DNA from: Zopfochytrium polystomum
Taxonomy: Eukaryota > Chytridiomycota > Chytridiomycetes > Chytridiales > Chytridiaceae
Reading direction: 5' to 3'
Assembly (NCBI GenBank): GCA_025765615.1
Contig: JAIVFJ010000004.1
Span: 496,001 to 560,000 of the forward strand
Length of the DNA: 64,000 nucleotides
Both the position numbers and the translations under genes were made by a program. Shown piece by piece: positions 11,692 through 22,805 of the stretch (its first letter is position 1; every line of letters starts with the position of its first letter). Under the pieces are notes generated by a model, which did no database searches, had not been told where the DNA came from, and worked only from the letters and a program-made list of their open reading frames with translations.

Positions 11692-12644
11692 ATGGAAGCC
11701 ACTCCGGCTCCCGAATCCCCAGAAAACGAGCCGCCTGCACCAACCTCTGTTTCCTCCCATAAAGGCAATTCATCTGGAGTGGGAACACCCGAAAGGCCAG
11801 ATCTCAGCCCGCGAGCACTGCGCGAACAGCTAAGGATACCCGAACCAGACCCAAAGGCCGCCCGCTGGCCCAACGATCTCCGAACTGCGGATGTGATCGT
11901 CCTGTTCCAGCCCTCCCATCAGACATTTTACCTTCACCGGACGGTGCTGGCGACCGGAAGCGGATTTTTCCAATCGGCGTTTTCATCTGGTTTCAAAGAT
12001 TCCACGAGTGGATATTTTGAAGTGAGCATGAGGAACAGCGATCTCGCGATTCGGTCGTGCATTCAGTTCCTGTACGACGAGTTCTCGGAGAACGAGCCAG
12101 ATGAAGAAGCCCCCCGCCTCGTCCAATCCGTTGGTGCTGGGTCCAAGACGATTGACTTGCTGCAGGCTGCAGACTTCTTCGACATGCCACGACTGATAGA
12201 TGTTTGTTGTGAGAGGTATGTGTGCCGTCGAAAAAAGATCTTACCACCGACGGCTTGAAGGATCGTATCCGATTGGAAAAATATCATGAAGGCCCCTGAC
12301 TTTAACAGTAATACTGTCCCTCAGCATTTGCTTGAGAAGATCATGGCGCAACTCCCAAAGGATGATGTAAGATCTTCGACAGACGAAAACACTGCGTGAA
12401 TCTGATACGTGCGATCGTTTCATTTCAGAAAGCCGGTGTTTACTGGCGAGTGAGGATCATTCTAAACTGGGGCGTGATCGTGGCATCAAGCGACCAGCGA
12501 GAATTGATCGAAAAATTTGTGGTGCCGCTCCGCACCGACGCGGATTACCTTTCGGCGAAGAATGCGCAGCTCCTGTACTCACAATTCGGCCCAAGGATTC
12601 AAAATGTCTTAACATTTTCGATACTCACCAAGTTGATGCGGTGA
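11692..12644 (+). CDS. BTB/POZ domain protein B, 3 exons (tandem paralogue of A)
   Basis: 281-aa paralogue of the preceding gene. Exons 11692-12215, 12261-12366 and 12429-12644 join in the same phases. It has a longer Pro/Ser N-terminal leader (MEATPAPESPENEPPAP). The BTB core is RTADVIVLFQPSHQTFYLHR, then TVLATGSGFFQSAFSSGFKD. Next come LLQAADFFDMPRLIDVCCER and a BACK-like tail with TVPQHLLEKIMAQLPKDD, GVYWRVRIILNWG and LRTDADYLSAKNAQL. The start is chosen at 11692 for its gccaccATGg context, although the frame is open 60 bases upstream. Tandem position and shared exon structure show local duplication. Confidence 0.87.
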
Positions 12645-12765
12645 ATTTGTTGACTTCATGCAAACTGTCGAATTGTGAAATATATCGCTCTTCAGTCCGC
12701 CAAAAGAGGTCAGCATCACGGTCCTTATTTTTTGACTTGTTCGGTTCGGATCGGACAAAAAAATC

Positions 12766-13749
12766 ATGACAGCCGAATCCACGTCGCCGACGTGCACGCA
12801 AGCAACGAAGCCCGCTAACGGCAGCAAGCAGAGACTATTGCGAAGGCGCCCAGCCCCTCTCTTTCGGATCCTTCAACGGATGCGCTCTTGTTCAATGTCG
12901 TTCGCACACCGCCGATCTGATCCATGCACTCAAACCCTCCGACGAGACCTTGTTCTTACACAAGAAGGTTCTCTCCTGCTTACTTCAAAAAGCCTTTGAT
13001 TCGAAATCTTTCTGGAAGCAACATCGGGCTCCTTCGAGCTCCAGACGCCAAAGCGACGATTGCTTGTCTATGGCATATCTGCGATAGAGCTTTAATGGTC
13101 GGACTCTGCGACGATCCATCACAGGAGTGACTCTTCGTTAGCTGTTTAAATCCAGTCGGCGAATCACTGCTGTCAGAGACTGTGAGCTTGCTGGTGACGG
13201 CTGACTACTTTCAGCTGCACGAGCTCTTCTCGCAGTGCAAAACAGAGTGAGGTTTGTGCGGTCTCGGCAATCGCCCTCCAACCGATTTTGTCAGATTTGC
13301 CGAAAACTGGATGCAGCTGACGTATTCTGAAAGCTTCAACTACATCGACGTTCCGCGGAACTTGTTTGAGCAGTGAGCAGTGAGCGAGGAATCTATTGTA
13401 GTAATTTGTAGGTACTTAATAGTTCTGGTCCTTCGCTTCATAGGTTCCAAAATTCGAGCGTCAATTGCACACTATGTCGAAGCTTCGGAGGTCGACTGCC
13501 AGGTCCCCTGTCACAGCTTCCTCAGCAAGTGGTGCGCCTGTCCCTGAATCTGATTCTGGCGACGAAGGAGCCCACCGGATTATCTTCACCCTTTTAACCG
13601 TCACTGTGCGTTGGGGATGCGGGGCGGAACCCGGCGACCTTGCCGACATTTTTGATTGGGTCGTGCTCCTTCGGTGCTCTGTTGAGCAGACTCTCGATCG
13701 CAGAGGCTCACTCGTTGCAGAAGTCATTCGGCTCGTTGATGGATCCTGA
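12766..13749 (+). pseudogene. Third BTB copy, apparently decayed
   Basis: Scattered homology to the two upstream BTB genes lies in several frames. A BTB strand/helix fragment (RTADLIHALKPSDETLFLHK) is followed by a frame change and KAFDSKSFWKQ. Then LVTADYFQLHELFSQCKT matches the 'AADFFDMPRLIDVC' helix, an intron-like gap ends in TTTTGTCAG, and FAENWMQLTYSESF, then YIDVPRNLFEQ, matches the 'NTVPQHLLEK' exon. The last frame (13465-13749) reads RIIFTLLTVTVRWGC and lacks the conserved 'VYWRVxIILxWG' pattern. Seen: at least three frame changes and loss of the middle of the BTB domain. It could be a diverged spliced gene, but the order of decaying blocks fits a dying tandem copy better. Confidence 0.6.
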
Positions 13750-14149
13750 TTTCTCCTTCTCATGATGGATGAAGCTCATGCGCTTTACTCGCATGTCTTC
13801 ATATTCATTTCGGCATTTGCAAACTCGAAACACAGAAGAAACCGCACTCCTTATCACTAAAGGTTCGGATCCCGTCTCTTACCCGGAGCCTGAGCGAGAG
13901 CGCGTGAGCGAGTGGAAGTGTGAGAGCGAGAGGCGACACTTCGCACCGTGAGTCATCATGCAGACACCACAGACCCCAATTGAAAAAACAAGAAAAGAGA
14001 AAGCAAGAAATACATGAATAAATACCAAAAACCATTCCCGACCCCAATCTTATCACGCGACAGAGGAAACTCAGAGAGAAAAGAGAGAGCGAGCGCATTT
14101 GCGGATTGGTTGACGACGACGACGAGCAGTAAACGCAGCCAGGCAGCAG

Positions 14150-15191
14150 ATGGGAGCATTCAAGGACGCCAACTTCCCCTTGGACGGCGACGGCCGCACG
14201 TACCACGTCGGGACAAAGGACGGCGAAACCGCAAACAGGGTCCTCACCGTCGGCGACTACGTGCGCGCTGAGCGCATCGCCACCGCCTACCTCGACCCCG
14301 AGCCCGCACCAATCCGAGTCAAGTCCAAGCGCGGGTTCCTCACAATCACCGGCGCCTACAAGGGCGTTCCCGTATCGATCGTCTCCATCGGCATGGGCAC
14401 CTCCATGATGGACTTTTTCGTTCGAGAGGTGCGCGCCGTTGTCGATGGGCCGCTTCACATCATCCGGTGAGTGCGCGAGTCCCTGGAGGCGTTCCCAGGC
14501 GACGTTATTCCTGATGCATCGCTTGCGCCCTCCCCCTCCCTTCCAACCCCCCCGCTGGAACTCGGCAGCTTTGGATCCTGCGGGTCGATCGCGGACCACG
14601 CATCGATCGGTCAGATCACCGTCGCAACCAGCTCAGGTCATGGTCAACCGCAACTACGACTACTTTTTGCCGGGCTCGACCGAGACTGCGCCATACCTCG
14701 TCAGCAAAGCCTTTCTTCCGGACCCGACCCTCACCCAAAACGTGAGTTTCGCCATGCTCCCCTGTCATTGTGCTATTTCAGTAACCACAACCAACCGATC
14801 AGCTTCTCGATGGCCTCACCGAATTCATCGGCCCTGCTGCTGTCGCCAAGGGCATGAACGCCACTGCGGACTCGTTCTATTCTTCCCAAGGCCGAATCGA
14901 CTCACGTTTCCACGGATGACAACAAAAGCCTGGTCGAAACGATCAAAGCGGCTCACGCAGGACGCGACCTCGCTCGAGATGGAGACCGGTATGCTGTTCC
15001 ACCTTGCTCAGTGCTCTAGCGATCCTTCGTCGTCTTCGACGACGCCGACGATTAAAGCTGCTGGCGCCATGATGGTGTTTGCGGACAGAACTGGCGGCGG
15101 GTTTATCACACCCGAGGAAGTCGAACGAATGGAGGGACTGGGCGGAAAGGCGTGTCTAGGAGGCTCTCATCAAGGCTTGATCGTTGATTGA
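14150..15191 (+). CDS. Uridine phosphorylase-like nucleoside phosphorylase, 3 exons, several +1 frame breaks
   Basis: Nucleoside phosphorylase of pyrimidine salvage (uridine + phosphate to uracil + ribose-1-phosphate). Exon 1 (14150-14466) gives ADR-type phosphate-site sequence GDYVRAERIATAYLDP, then TGAYKGVPVSIVSIGMGT and FFVREVRAVVDGPLHIIR. Exon 2 (14569-14741) gives FGSCGSIADHASIGQITVAT, then after a +1 change VMVNRNYDYFLPGSTE. Exon 3 (14803 onward) gives the substrate-site DSFYSSQGRIDSRF, the ribose-binding SLEMETGMLFHLAQCS, and TIKAAGAMMVFADRTGG. Frame changes of +1 are needed near 14637, 14913 and 14960. A fourth near 15158 would give an ending in CLEALIKA and move the stop to 15180. 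The family is commoner in bacteria and apicomplexans than in fungi. The protein is either recently broken or misassembled. Confidence 0.75.
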
Positions 15192-15239
15192 ATGTGGGAT
15201 TCCTTCAAGGCTTGATTATCGATTCACTGTGGAATTCTT

Positions 15240-17200
15240 CGCCTTCTAGGACTATTTCTTCCTCTGATCTTCCCTTTAACCTCAACCTCTGTCGACCTTA
15301 AACTTGAACTTGCGCGTTTTGGACGGGTGGGCGTCAAAGTAATTTTTCTTCTTCGTCGTGGCCTATGTCTAGTGAGCAAGCCTGAACATGGGATCATCAT
15401 CTTTAATCCGTCCTTTTCTTTCGTACCCTTCACATCGAGTGCCACCATTTCTTCATTGTGAAGTCAGCACCTGAACCAGTTGTCTTGCGGGAGATTTACC
15501 TTTCGATGATAAGTCTGCTACTGCCTTCGTCAACTTCTCTCGCTGCTATGCTCGCATCCGGCTTCGATAGCTCCTGATGAAATGCCGGGGCAATAACTAA
15601 CGTTCAGAACATTCAAGTGCTCCTCTGTCGGCATCACCTTGGATTCCTCTTCCGTCTTTCGCTGCTTCCCAAGCGGTCCTACCGGCGGTCAGTGCGGTCT
15701 CCGAGACTGTCATTTTTATGGAAAACTGATGGTCAACATTCTTCGTTTGGCCGCTAGTTTTCGATGTACCAATGTCGCCGACTTTGTCCGCAACAACGTC
15801 CAAACCCTTGTTCGCCATGGCTTCGTTCAAGAATCTGTCAGCCAAGAGCAACGTTTTTGACACTGCAGATTGGTTTCAGCATACCAGAGACGGCATGTTT
15901 TGTCACTGGAACGTTCGATCCTTTTTGACAATCAGGCCAATCAGTGGCGGATTTTGTAACTTCGCTCGTAAATACAGTACCTCCGCCTGGGTCTGAAGAG
16001 CCAATAGCTTGCTTCACCGATTCCTTTGCACCGCCCTTTATTGCGCCTGGTTTGAAAATTGGTATCAGTGGTTAAGCCAGAGCTATGAGGGCCGCTTTTG
16101 CCTTTAATGCCACCGTCTTGAGCTCCTTCCAGAGCTCCCTTGCCAACTTTGGCAACCGCCGCAGATCCGCCTTAGATGGTCGAGTATTAATGAAGCAGTG
16201 CTTTCATGCGAAACTCGCCTGCTGCTTTTGTCCCTTCGATGCCAGCGGTAATCGCACCCTTTTTCAACCCCTCTGCGGTGTCCGATTTAAAACGAAACGG
16301 TCTCAAAGGTCAAAATATACGACCTTTCATGCCAGCTGTGACAGCGGTTTGAGCGGCAACAACACTTGCGTCCCAGACCGGCCCAACAACTTTGGCTGCA
16401 CCCAACGGGTCAGTGTCGGTTCTGAAGGAGGCTCAATACTTAACAGGCTGATACCGAAAAATGCTGCCATCAGCCTTGAATGCTTGCTTCAACAGATGAA
16501 GGATACCGGCCTTTATTCCTCCTGGTATGTGAAAACTAGTGGTCAAAATAGGAGAAAATGATAAGAGAGCGTTGATCGCTTACCAAGGACGCCGCCGTCC
16601 TTTGCCCCTTTCGCAGCCTCTTTCGCGACTCTGAGGGTTGGGTCTGCGAGCGAGTTGAAGATCAATCTCAGGCGGGAACAAATCGCGCGGTACGCCTACT
16701 CTCTGCTGCCCAAAGTTTGTTCAGTGCATCCAATCCTTCCTCCGCTGCCGTCAACGCTGTTCGTTTGAGTGTATCTAGCCCTGCACGGGATAAGTTAGTT
16801 TGCGGATGCAGCAATCCACAATTCAAACGAAGTGATAATCACCAATGCCGCGGCCATCTTGGAGGCCTCTGCGGCGCTTTCCGCCACTCGAACTAGACGT
16901 TCTGTTCAAAATGGCGTCAGTGAGTTCGAGGCAGCATGTCAAACCGACAAAAGCGACGACCTCCTCCTGGCAGTAAAACCTTCAACGTTTCTTTGGCGCC
17001 AGTGGCTGCAACTTGCTTGGCAAATATCTAATGGAGCCCCAAATCAACAAATCAATGGGTTTTCAGGGTGTTGCAAGTCACCTCCTGCCGCAGTTGGATC
17101 CAGTGCACCTTTGATCCTGTCAACGATGTGGAACGTTTTTGGACCTGCCGGCGAGGTGATCGGTACCAGTGACCAAAATGAAGCTATTAACCTACCTGTC
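15240..17200 (-). CDS. Ala/Gly/Lys-rich repeat protein made of many short exons (function unknown)
   Basis: The minus strand carries a chain of at least ten short exons (about 50-100 nt). Each is bounded by plausible GT and AG sites and encodes one amphipathic Ala/Gly/Lys unit. In order from 17190: FHIVDRIKGALDPTAAGG, QVAATGAKETLKVLLPGG, VAESAAEASKMAAAL, LKRTALTAAEEGLDALNKL, RVAKEAAKGAKDGGVL, GGIKAGILHLLKQAFKADGS, AAKVVGPVWDAS then TAVTAGMKG, GLKKGAITAGIEGTKAAGE, VAKVGKGALEGAQDGGIKGK, GAIKGGAKESVKQAIGSSD, and a longer frame with ADKVGDIGTSK and TAGRTAWEAAKDGRG (15863-15597). No known family is recognised; such units resemble lipid-surface or LEA-like helices. The start and the end are not resolved. 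Overlap of its 5' part with the ACT-domain gene on the other strand is unlikely, so the start is probably near 17200-17300. Confidence 0.5.
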
Positions 17201-17522
17201 TTGGGATGATAAGATAGCCGTGTGAGTACTCTCACGTATGCGAGTCGCCGCGCTGGAGCGTGGTCAATGGTCACAAAGTGATTTGCAATTTCAACCATCC
17301 GCTATTTATCTTTCACCTCCTCGCGCGCACGCGTGCAGTATGTCTTCATCACTCGGTCGCCGACCGCAGCCGCGTCTCGCAAGCACTCGTAGCGCGGCGA
17401 TGGCGGCTCGCTGGTGCGAGGTGATCCAAGCGGGAGGCATTTGTATCCAATTTCTGTCCCGTAAAATCCCCATCAACCCTTTCCAAACCCTTTCCCACTT
17501 GTCTCCCACTTTTCCATTGGCA

Positions 17523-18069
17523 ATGAAGTCGAAGAGGAGTGGAAAGAGGCGCCCGCACGCTACCGTAAACGTCTCGCTCTCGGCCGAGTCGTTCTCCATC
17601 TGCAAGATTGGTGCCCCAGCGTCAGCAACGGTCGACGATGAGGCATCGCAACAGATCTCGGCGTTCCTTGCTCGTTGCCTCTCACTCGGACATCATTCGA
17701 CCTCGCACCGCTTGGTTTCAGTCACCCGCACACCGACGGAAACCTCGCTCCTGCTTTTGCCGTCTTATCTCGTTGCCTGAGGCCCAAAGGGACCTCAACC
17801 GCGTCGTCCCCAAGTACAACCGTGGAGAAGACCGGCGAATCCAGGTTGCTGGAGGAGCCTGATTGGCGCATTTTTCGGGACGAAGGCCCGCTGGAGCCAC
17901 GGTCTGGCGTTTGCTTTTGGAGCGACTGGTCCAAGTGTTGAAGGACGCGCGCGTTTCGGTGTTTTCTGTCTCGACGTTCGATACTGATCACATTGCAGTC
18001 AAGGAATGTGATGTTGCTGCGAGCATCGATGCTTTTAAAGAGTTGGAGTGGTGTCAGATATTGACTTGA
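17523..18069 (+). CDS. ACT-domain protein of the CASTOR/ACT_7 type, frame disturbed
   Basis: Plus-strand fragments in two or three frames assemble a small ACT_7 protein. ATG 17523 opens MKSKRSGKRRPHATVNVSLS, then FSICKIGAPA and later VSVTRTPTETSLLL. Next come EEPDWRIFRDEGPLE and, in another frame, LLLERLVQVLKDARVSVFSV, then STFDTDHIAVKECDVAASID, with the stop at 18069. 'SVTRTPxExS' and 'GxSVFxxSTFDTDxxxVKE' are the two signature strands of this family, whose animal members (CASTOR1/2) sense arginine upstream of TORC1. Fungal members are uncharacterised. At least one frame change lies between 17880 and 17920, and an intron is possible between 17765 and 17800. Functional status is uncertain. 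Confidence 0.6.
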
Positions 18070-18134
18070 TAAAGAATTCAGGGTACAGTGACCGTTATGC
18101 ATTCTGCCAGCACGGCTGATCTTCTCGACAACAT

Positions 18135-19420
18135 ATGCGTCCAGAGGGGACACTAAACTTTCCTGGAGTCTTCTCCCAAAGCACCTTCTTCACCGTCGGC
18201 CACGAGGTCCCACTCCTCATAAGTGACCCCGATTTGGAGCCACCGTCCGATGCGCCCGTCGACCGATACGTTTGGAGGAGGCACGTCTTCCTCGCCAAAC
18301 CCAAAGGCCTCTCCAGCTTCTTCCCAGCTGTTGTACTCAACGTCACAGTGGCGATGGGAGCGGTCTTATTCCCCTTGATGGCCGCTCACACTTTCACGCG
18401 CGCTGACGAAGAATGCGAGCCTCCTGTTCGGCGGAGGAGCTGATCTGCAGTTCAGGCACTGCTTTTGACCTGCCCCACCACGGTGGAGAAGGTCCGCAAT
18501 CACAGGAGCGCTGCAGCGTCCACAGAGGGTCCAAATGGACTTCGCTCTTGCGATGGGCGTGGAAAGCACTTGATTAACGGCTTGAAGTACACGCCTACTT
18601 CTTTCTTGGAGCGACTGCTGCCGTGCATCGATTGGTCGCTCCTCAGGCCCGGGTCCTTCGGCCTTGCGCATCGTGCTCGTGTGGGGAGCAGCGGTTTTTC
18701 TCAGAATCCTGTTCGTTTTTCTGTTTCCGTCGGCATTTGTCGGAGGGGCGGATCTATTTGAGCCGTTTGCAGTTAATCTTTCTCTCACTCGAAGTTTTCT
18801 TGTATGTCGAAATAACGCCGACTAAACCTCATCGAGAATCTGTGAAAAACGGCGATTCACTGTATCAGCCTCACCTGTGCATTGAGAACTGCTGAACAGC
18901 CTCAATGCCCCTTAGTTCGCGTTATCTTGTCTCTGACCTCCTGTATCTTTCGCTTACGAGAGGAAACTTTTTCAAAGGAACGATTCTCATAATCATCGTC
19001 TGTGACGCATTCAGCCTTTGTTTTTGCTTCTTCTTACCCGATATTCCACGCTTGAGGCTCATTTTGTTGCGGAACCTCGCGCCAGCTATTGTGAAGCCGA
19101 AGCCCGCTGCACATTTCTAGCCGCAACTTATAGTCGGCAACGACTCGCCCGACTCGCCGATACCCGTCGGAAACGGAGCTGCGATCGGGATCGTACCTCC
19201 CGCGACGTTAATGGAAGTCGGGCTATCGGCGCTTGTTGGCGTGACCGACCTTGTTGTAACCTGCCTTATCGCTTGGTGGATGTCGCGGTGGGGCGGGTTG
19301 TGCTACGGCGGAGATGATGTGGGCTGTACCGTTTTTTTTGGGAGGAAGGGCGGGGCGGCGACTACGCGGTATTGTTTTGCCTTTGGCTGCATTATGCGAG
19401 GAATCGCGGGTCCAATGTGA
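18135..19420 (+). pseudogene. Decayed, internally deleted copy of the downstream multi-spanning membrane protein
   Basis: Block-by-block homology to the gene at 19998-22032. The N-terminal block is RYVWRRHVFLAKPKGLSSFF (18240-18325). Then follow LPCIDWSLLRPGSFGLA, TPTKPHRESVKN, RYLVSDLLYLSLTRG, CFCFFLPDIPRLRLILLRNL and the terminal LIAWWMSRWGGLCYGGD with CIMRGIAGPM. Frame changes and stops separate the blocks. The whole region between LAPAIVKPKPAAHF and IPVGNGAAIGIVPPAT is missing, about 230 codons relative to the intact copy. The deletion joins sequences near 19110-19160. This fits tandem duplication followed by loss of function. Confidence 0.8.
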
Positions 19421-19997
19421 GTTGAGGAATTGCTGGATTGATTGAATGGGTCGAGAAACATTTCAACCATCTCCGGCTAAGCGTCAGGTGCAATCCTTAC
19501 TCGCCCCCGACTACTGCCCGCTTTCGCTCTATGTGCGTTTCGCTACTCCCGGCGTCAACGGAAGGCCCATTGAATTGAGCCGGTCGCAGGAGCTCTCTGG
19601 CCGCATTTGCGACCGGTTGTCCTGCACTCACTCGGCATCGGCATTCGGTGGTGGCTTGCTCCGCTGGTGCCTTTGGCAATTGATACTTCACACTGATAGA
19701 AGTACTCACATACATTTTTGCAGCTGGGAAAATTTTTGGAATTGATGGTTCTCGCGAAGTAGCCCTACAGGTCAACCTGAACAAATGCTATTGCAAGTCT
19801 TAATAGGGTCGTTTTCGACAGAATGCGGCATTATGACTTAGCCTGCGGTGACTGACAATTTTCGAAACTAATGTTGGCACCAACGGATCGGGAGTACACG
19901 CCAGAACGAGCCACCCAAATTGGCCGACAGCGGAGCCTCTTTCAAGGTCAGGTCGCAACACACTCTCCCGTCCGTCCACGAAGCTGACCTAATCCCA
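19421..19997. other. Intergenic upstream of the membrane-protein gene
   Basis: About 580 bp, no recognisable gene. The frame of the next gene is open back to 19920 but only non-ATG codons precede 19998. An out-of-frame ATG at 19871 could belong to an unrecognised 5' exon. Confidence 0.4.
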
Positions 19998-22032
19998 ATG
20001 ATAGATGAGGGCCGAGGCGACAGCCAGCGTTCCCCTTACCGCTTCTCCGGCACCATCTCGCTAGCTGACACCCACGGACTCTCCATCCCCACCTCCGAGG
20101 CCCCGATCGAGGCAGAGACCGACGCGCCTGTCGAAAGATACGTCTGGACGAGACACGTCTTCCTCGCCAAACCCAGGGGCCTTTCGAGCTTCATCCCCGC
20201 CGTTGCGCTCAGCGTCTTTGTCAAGATGGTTGTGGTCTTGTGTCCCGTCATGGGCGCTCAGTTTTTATTCACATGGGGTTCTCATGACAAAAAAAGTGGA
20301 ACCATCATGTTTGCGGCGGGCGCCAACTTGGCGGTCTTGGGCCTTCTGTTGACCTGTCGGACCACGGTTGAGAACATCCGCAAGTACAAGGTTAGCGCCG
20401 CAATGATCGCTGAGGATCCAAGGCATCGGTCTCGTAGTCGGGCTCGAAAGTATCTGGGGACCGCTGGCTTGGAGTACACGCCTTCTTCCGGCTGGGAGAG
20501 AGTGCTGCCGTGCATCGATTGGTCGCTACTCAGGCCCGGGTCGTTTGGCCTTGCGTTTAGTCAAATTGTCCTGGTGTGGACAGCGTCGATTTTTTTCAAA
20601 TTCATCTTGGTTGCCTCCGCACTGTCGGCTTTTGTCGGAGTGGCAGATATCCTCGAAGGAACCTTGCAGCTAGTGTTTCTGTCGGTCTCACTCTTCTTGT
20701 TTGTCGAAAAATCGCCGATTAAACCCCATCGGGAATCAATGAAATCGGCGATTCTGATTTCTCTCATGCTGTGCGTATTCTATCAGGTGCGCGCCTTAGT
20801 CTTTTTGAGCTATCGAAACAACCTGAATACTTCTCACTCAGGCCGCTCGATATCTCTTCTCTGGTCTTCTGTATCTGTCGCTTGCAAGATTGACGTATCT
20901 GGAGCGGACGATTCCCATCATCATCGTGTGTGACACTTTCAGCCTATGCTTTTGCTTCTTCTTGCCTGATATTCCACGCCTGAGGCTCGTTTTGTTGCGA
21001 AGCCTCGCGCCATCGATTATAAAGCCCGCTGCGTTATTCAAACCACAGTTGCTATATGGATACAAGACAACAGTCCATCCCAGCAAACCTCCAAATGTGG
21101 AGCAGACGAGCTGTGAAACGATAGAAGAGCTTGACTATGCGGGACCAGCGCTTGTTAACTACGGCTTGTGTTTACGGATTATATGCTGTGCTGTGTCCAG
21201 GACAGGCGTGTTTATGCCCTTCAATCCGGAGCGCATGTTCAAGGTTGCTCTGACCACGCTCATCGTCAGTTGGACGCTGACCGTCGCGATCATGGCGTGG
21301 ATTCGAAGCCGAATCGGGATTCAAATTGCAAATGCGCGAAGTGGGGAGAAGAAAACTTGGCCGCGTTCAGGACCATCTGATTTCGATCTAGCGCTACCAC
21401 TTGCGCCGTTTGACAGCTTGCTCGCGCTAAAAACGTCTAATCGGACTGCGCAGCTCCGGTCTTCAGACGGCTTGCACCATCGGCTGTGCATTCCCATAAA
21501 ATTGAGGAGGCCGGAAAACACACACACCAACTCGGGGGCAGAAAACATGCCATTCTCGCCATGCGCACGTCTGCAGTTCCTTGCTTTGAGCCACTACGTT
21601 GTTGCTATTGGATACAGCCCCGGCGCCTTTGTCTCAGTCGCGTTCGTTTCTGTCTACGTCTTTTTCACGAGCGGCTCGACAGTCAACTTCCGCTCAACGA
21701 TCGACGAAGACCTGCCCATACCAGTCGGAAACGGAATCGCAGCTGGTATCGTCCCTCCGGCGACGTACACGGCGGTCTCCTTCTCGTGTTTTATTGCATT
21801 GGCAGACATTACTGTTCAATGTGCGATCGCTTGGTGGATGTCACGATGGGGCGGATTGTGTTACGGAGGAGATGCAAGCTTATACCACGTTTTTGGTGGG
21901 CGGCAAGCCAGCGGCGGTGAAAATTGGGATTGCCGGAAGTATCTGTGCGGAGCGGCGACTCTTGTTTTCGTTACCGCTGCAGTGTTTTTTGCCGTTGGCT
22001 GTATTCTGCGAGGAATTGCGGGGCCGCTTTGA
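19998..22032 (+). CDS. Multi-spanning membrane protein, 2 exons, family not recognised
   Basis: Exons 19998-20786 and 20842-22032 (GT-AG, phase 0) give about 659 aa. I do not recognise the family. It has a soluble acidic N-terminus, then roughly 12 hydrophobic helices in pairs. Conserved landmarks shared with the broken upstream copy are RYVWTRHVFLAKPRGLSSF, LPCIDWSLLRPGSFGLAF, FVEKSPIKPHRESMKSA, CFCFFLPDIPRLRLVLLRSL, a middle loop rich in polar residues (21380-21560), LPIPVGNGIAAGIVPPATYT and the C-terminal IAWWMSRWGGLCYGGD with CILRGIAGPL. The paired charged loops suggest a transporter or receptor-like protein, but there is no catalytic motif. The start is the first in-frame ATG; an additional 5' exon is possible. 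Confidence 0.75.
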
Positions 22033-22805
22033 AGCTTTGTGAGCGATTTGATCGAACGCGATTGTGAACGAGTAATGTATCTTTGCGCGATTTCCTCAAC
22101 GCCCTCGCTCCTCCACCTCCACCGGCTCGTATCACTTGCAGTCGCTGCGCTTTGGCGCCATCATGGCCCTTTTCTTCTTCATCCGTCATGCAAGCGCGAC
22201 AACTGGCAAGAACGCGGACAGCGTCCCGCGCGACCCCCCGCGACGAATCTCGGTGTTGCTAGCGCCCCTCGCGAACATCCGGAGGATTGGCGCTGACCTT
22301 TTGCGGGTGGACGGCATCGGGCGAGATATGGAAATACCTGGCCTTCTCCAATCTTGGCGGTGCATGGATTTGGCATTTGGTGGCCCGGATCGTTGAGTAG
22401 AGCGTTTAGGGATGCACTGCTTCGCCGAGCGCGCCGCACCGTGGTTCATCGTCGGAGGAACTCGGCGGGCGTCCGGCTAGCCGATCTGGCGGTGAATTGC
22501 GGCCATTGTGGCCATTGCTGTGGGTCTGGTACTGAGCTGCCTCATCCGGGAAATTAGCGTCGCGGTCTAGGATCTGCCGTTTGGGGGGCAGTGGGGAAGG
22601 AAGGAATGGGGGGGGAAGCGGAGGTCACAGAATTGAGAGCTCCACGCTCTCTTGCGCGAATGGTTTGTTCTACTGGGAGAGAGACAGACAATCAAACCAT
22701 CAGAATCAGTTATTAAACTTCAAGAAGAGCCGCGCGGCGTCGAGCGGACAACAAGGACAACCCCAGCAGTACCGCAGCGCGCCATCGGCATCCACAGCAG
22801 CAGCC
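22033..22805. other. Intergenic, no gene seen
   Basis: About 770 bp. Frames are open on both strands because of GC content, but none shows a domain or clear splice pattern. It includes a G-rich stretch (22580-22620). Confidence 0.45.

Noticed and set aside
17306..17605. A 99-codon minus frame (FDFIANGKVGDKWERV...) as an N-terminal exon of the repeat protein
   Set aside because: It overlaps the plus-strand ACT_7 coding segment on the opposite strand, and that segment has clear homology. I could not decide fully, so it is not annotated.
19871..19998. ATG 19871 as start of the membrane protein
   Set aside because: It is out of frame with the conserved part and no convincing intron links them.
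22179..22449. Minus and plus frames at 22.1-22.5 kb as a small gene
   Set aside because: No homology, no splice pattern, and both strands are equally open.
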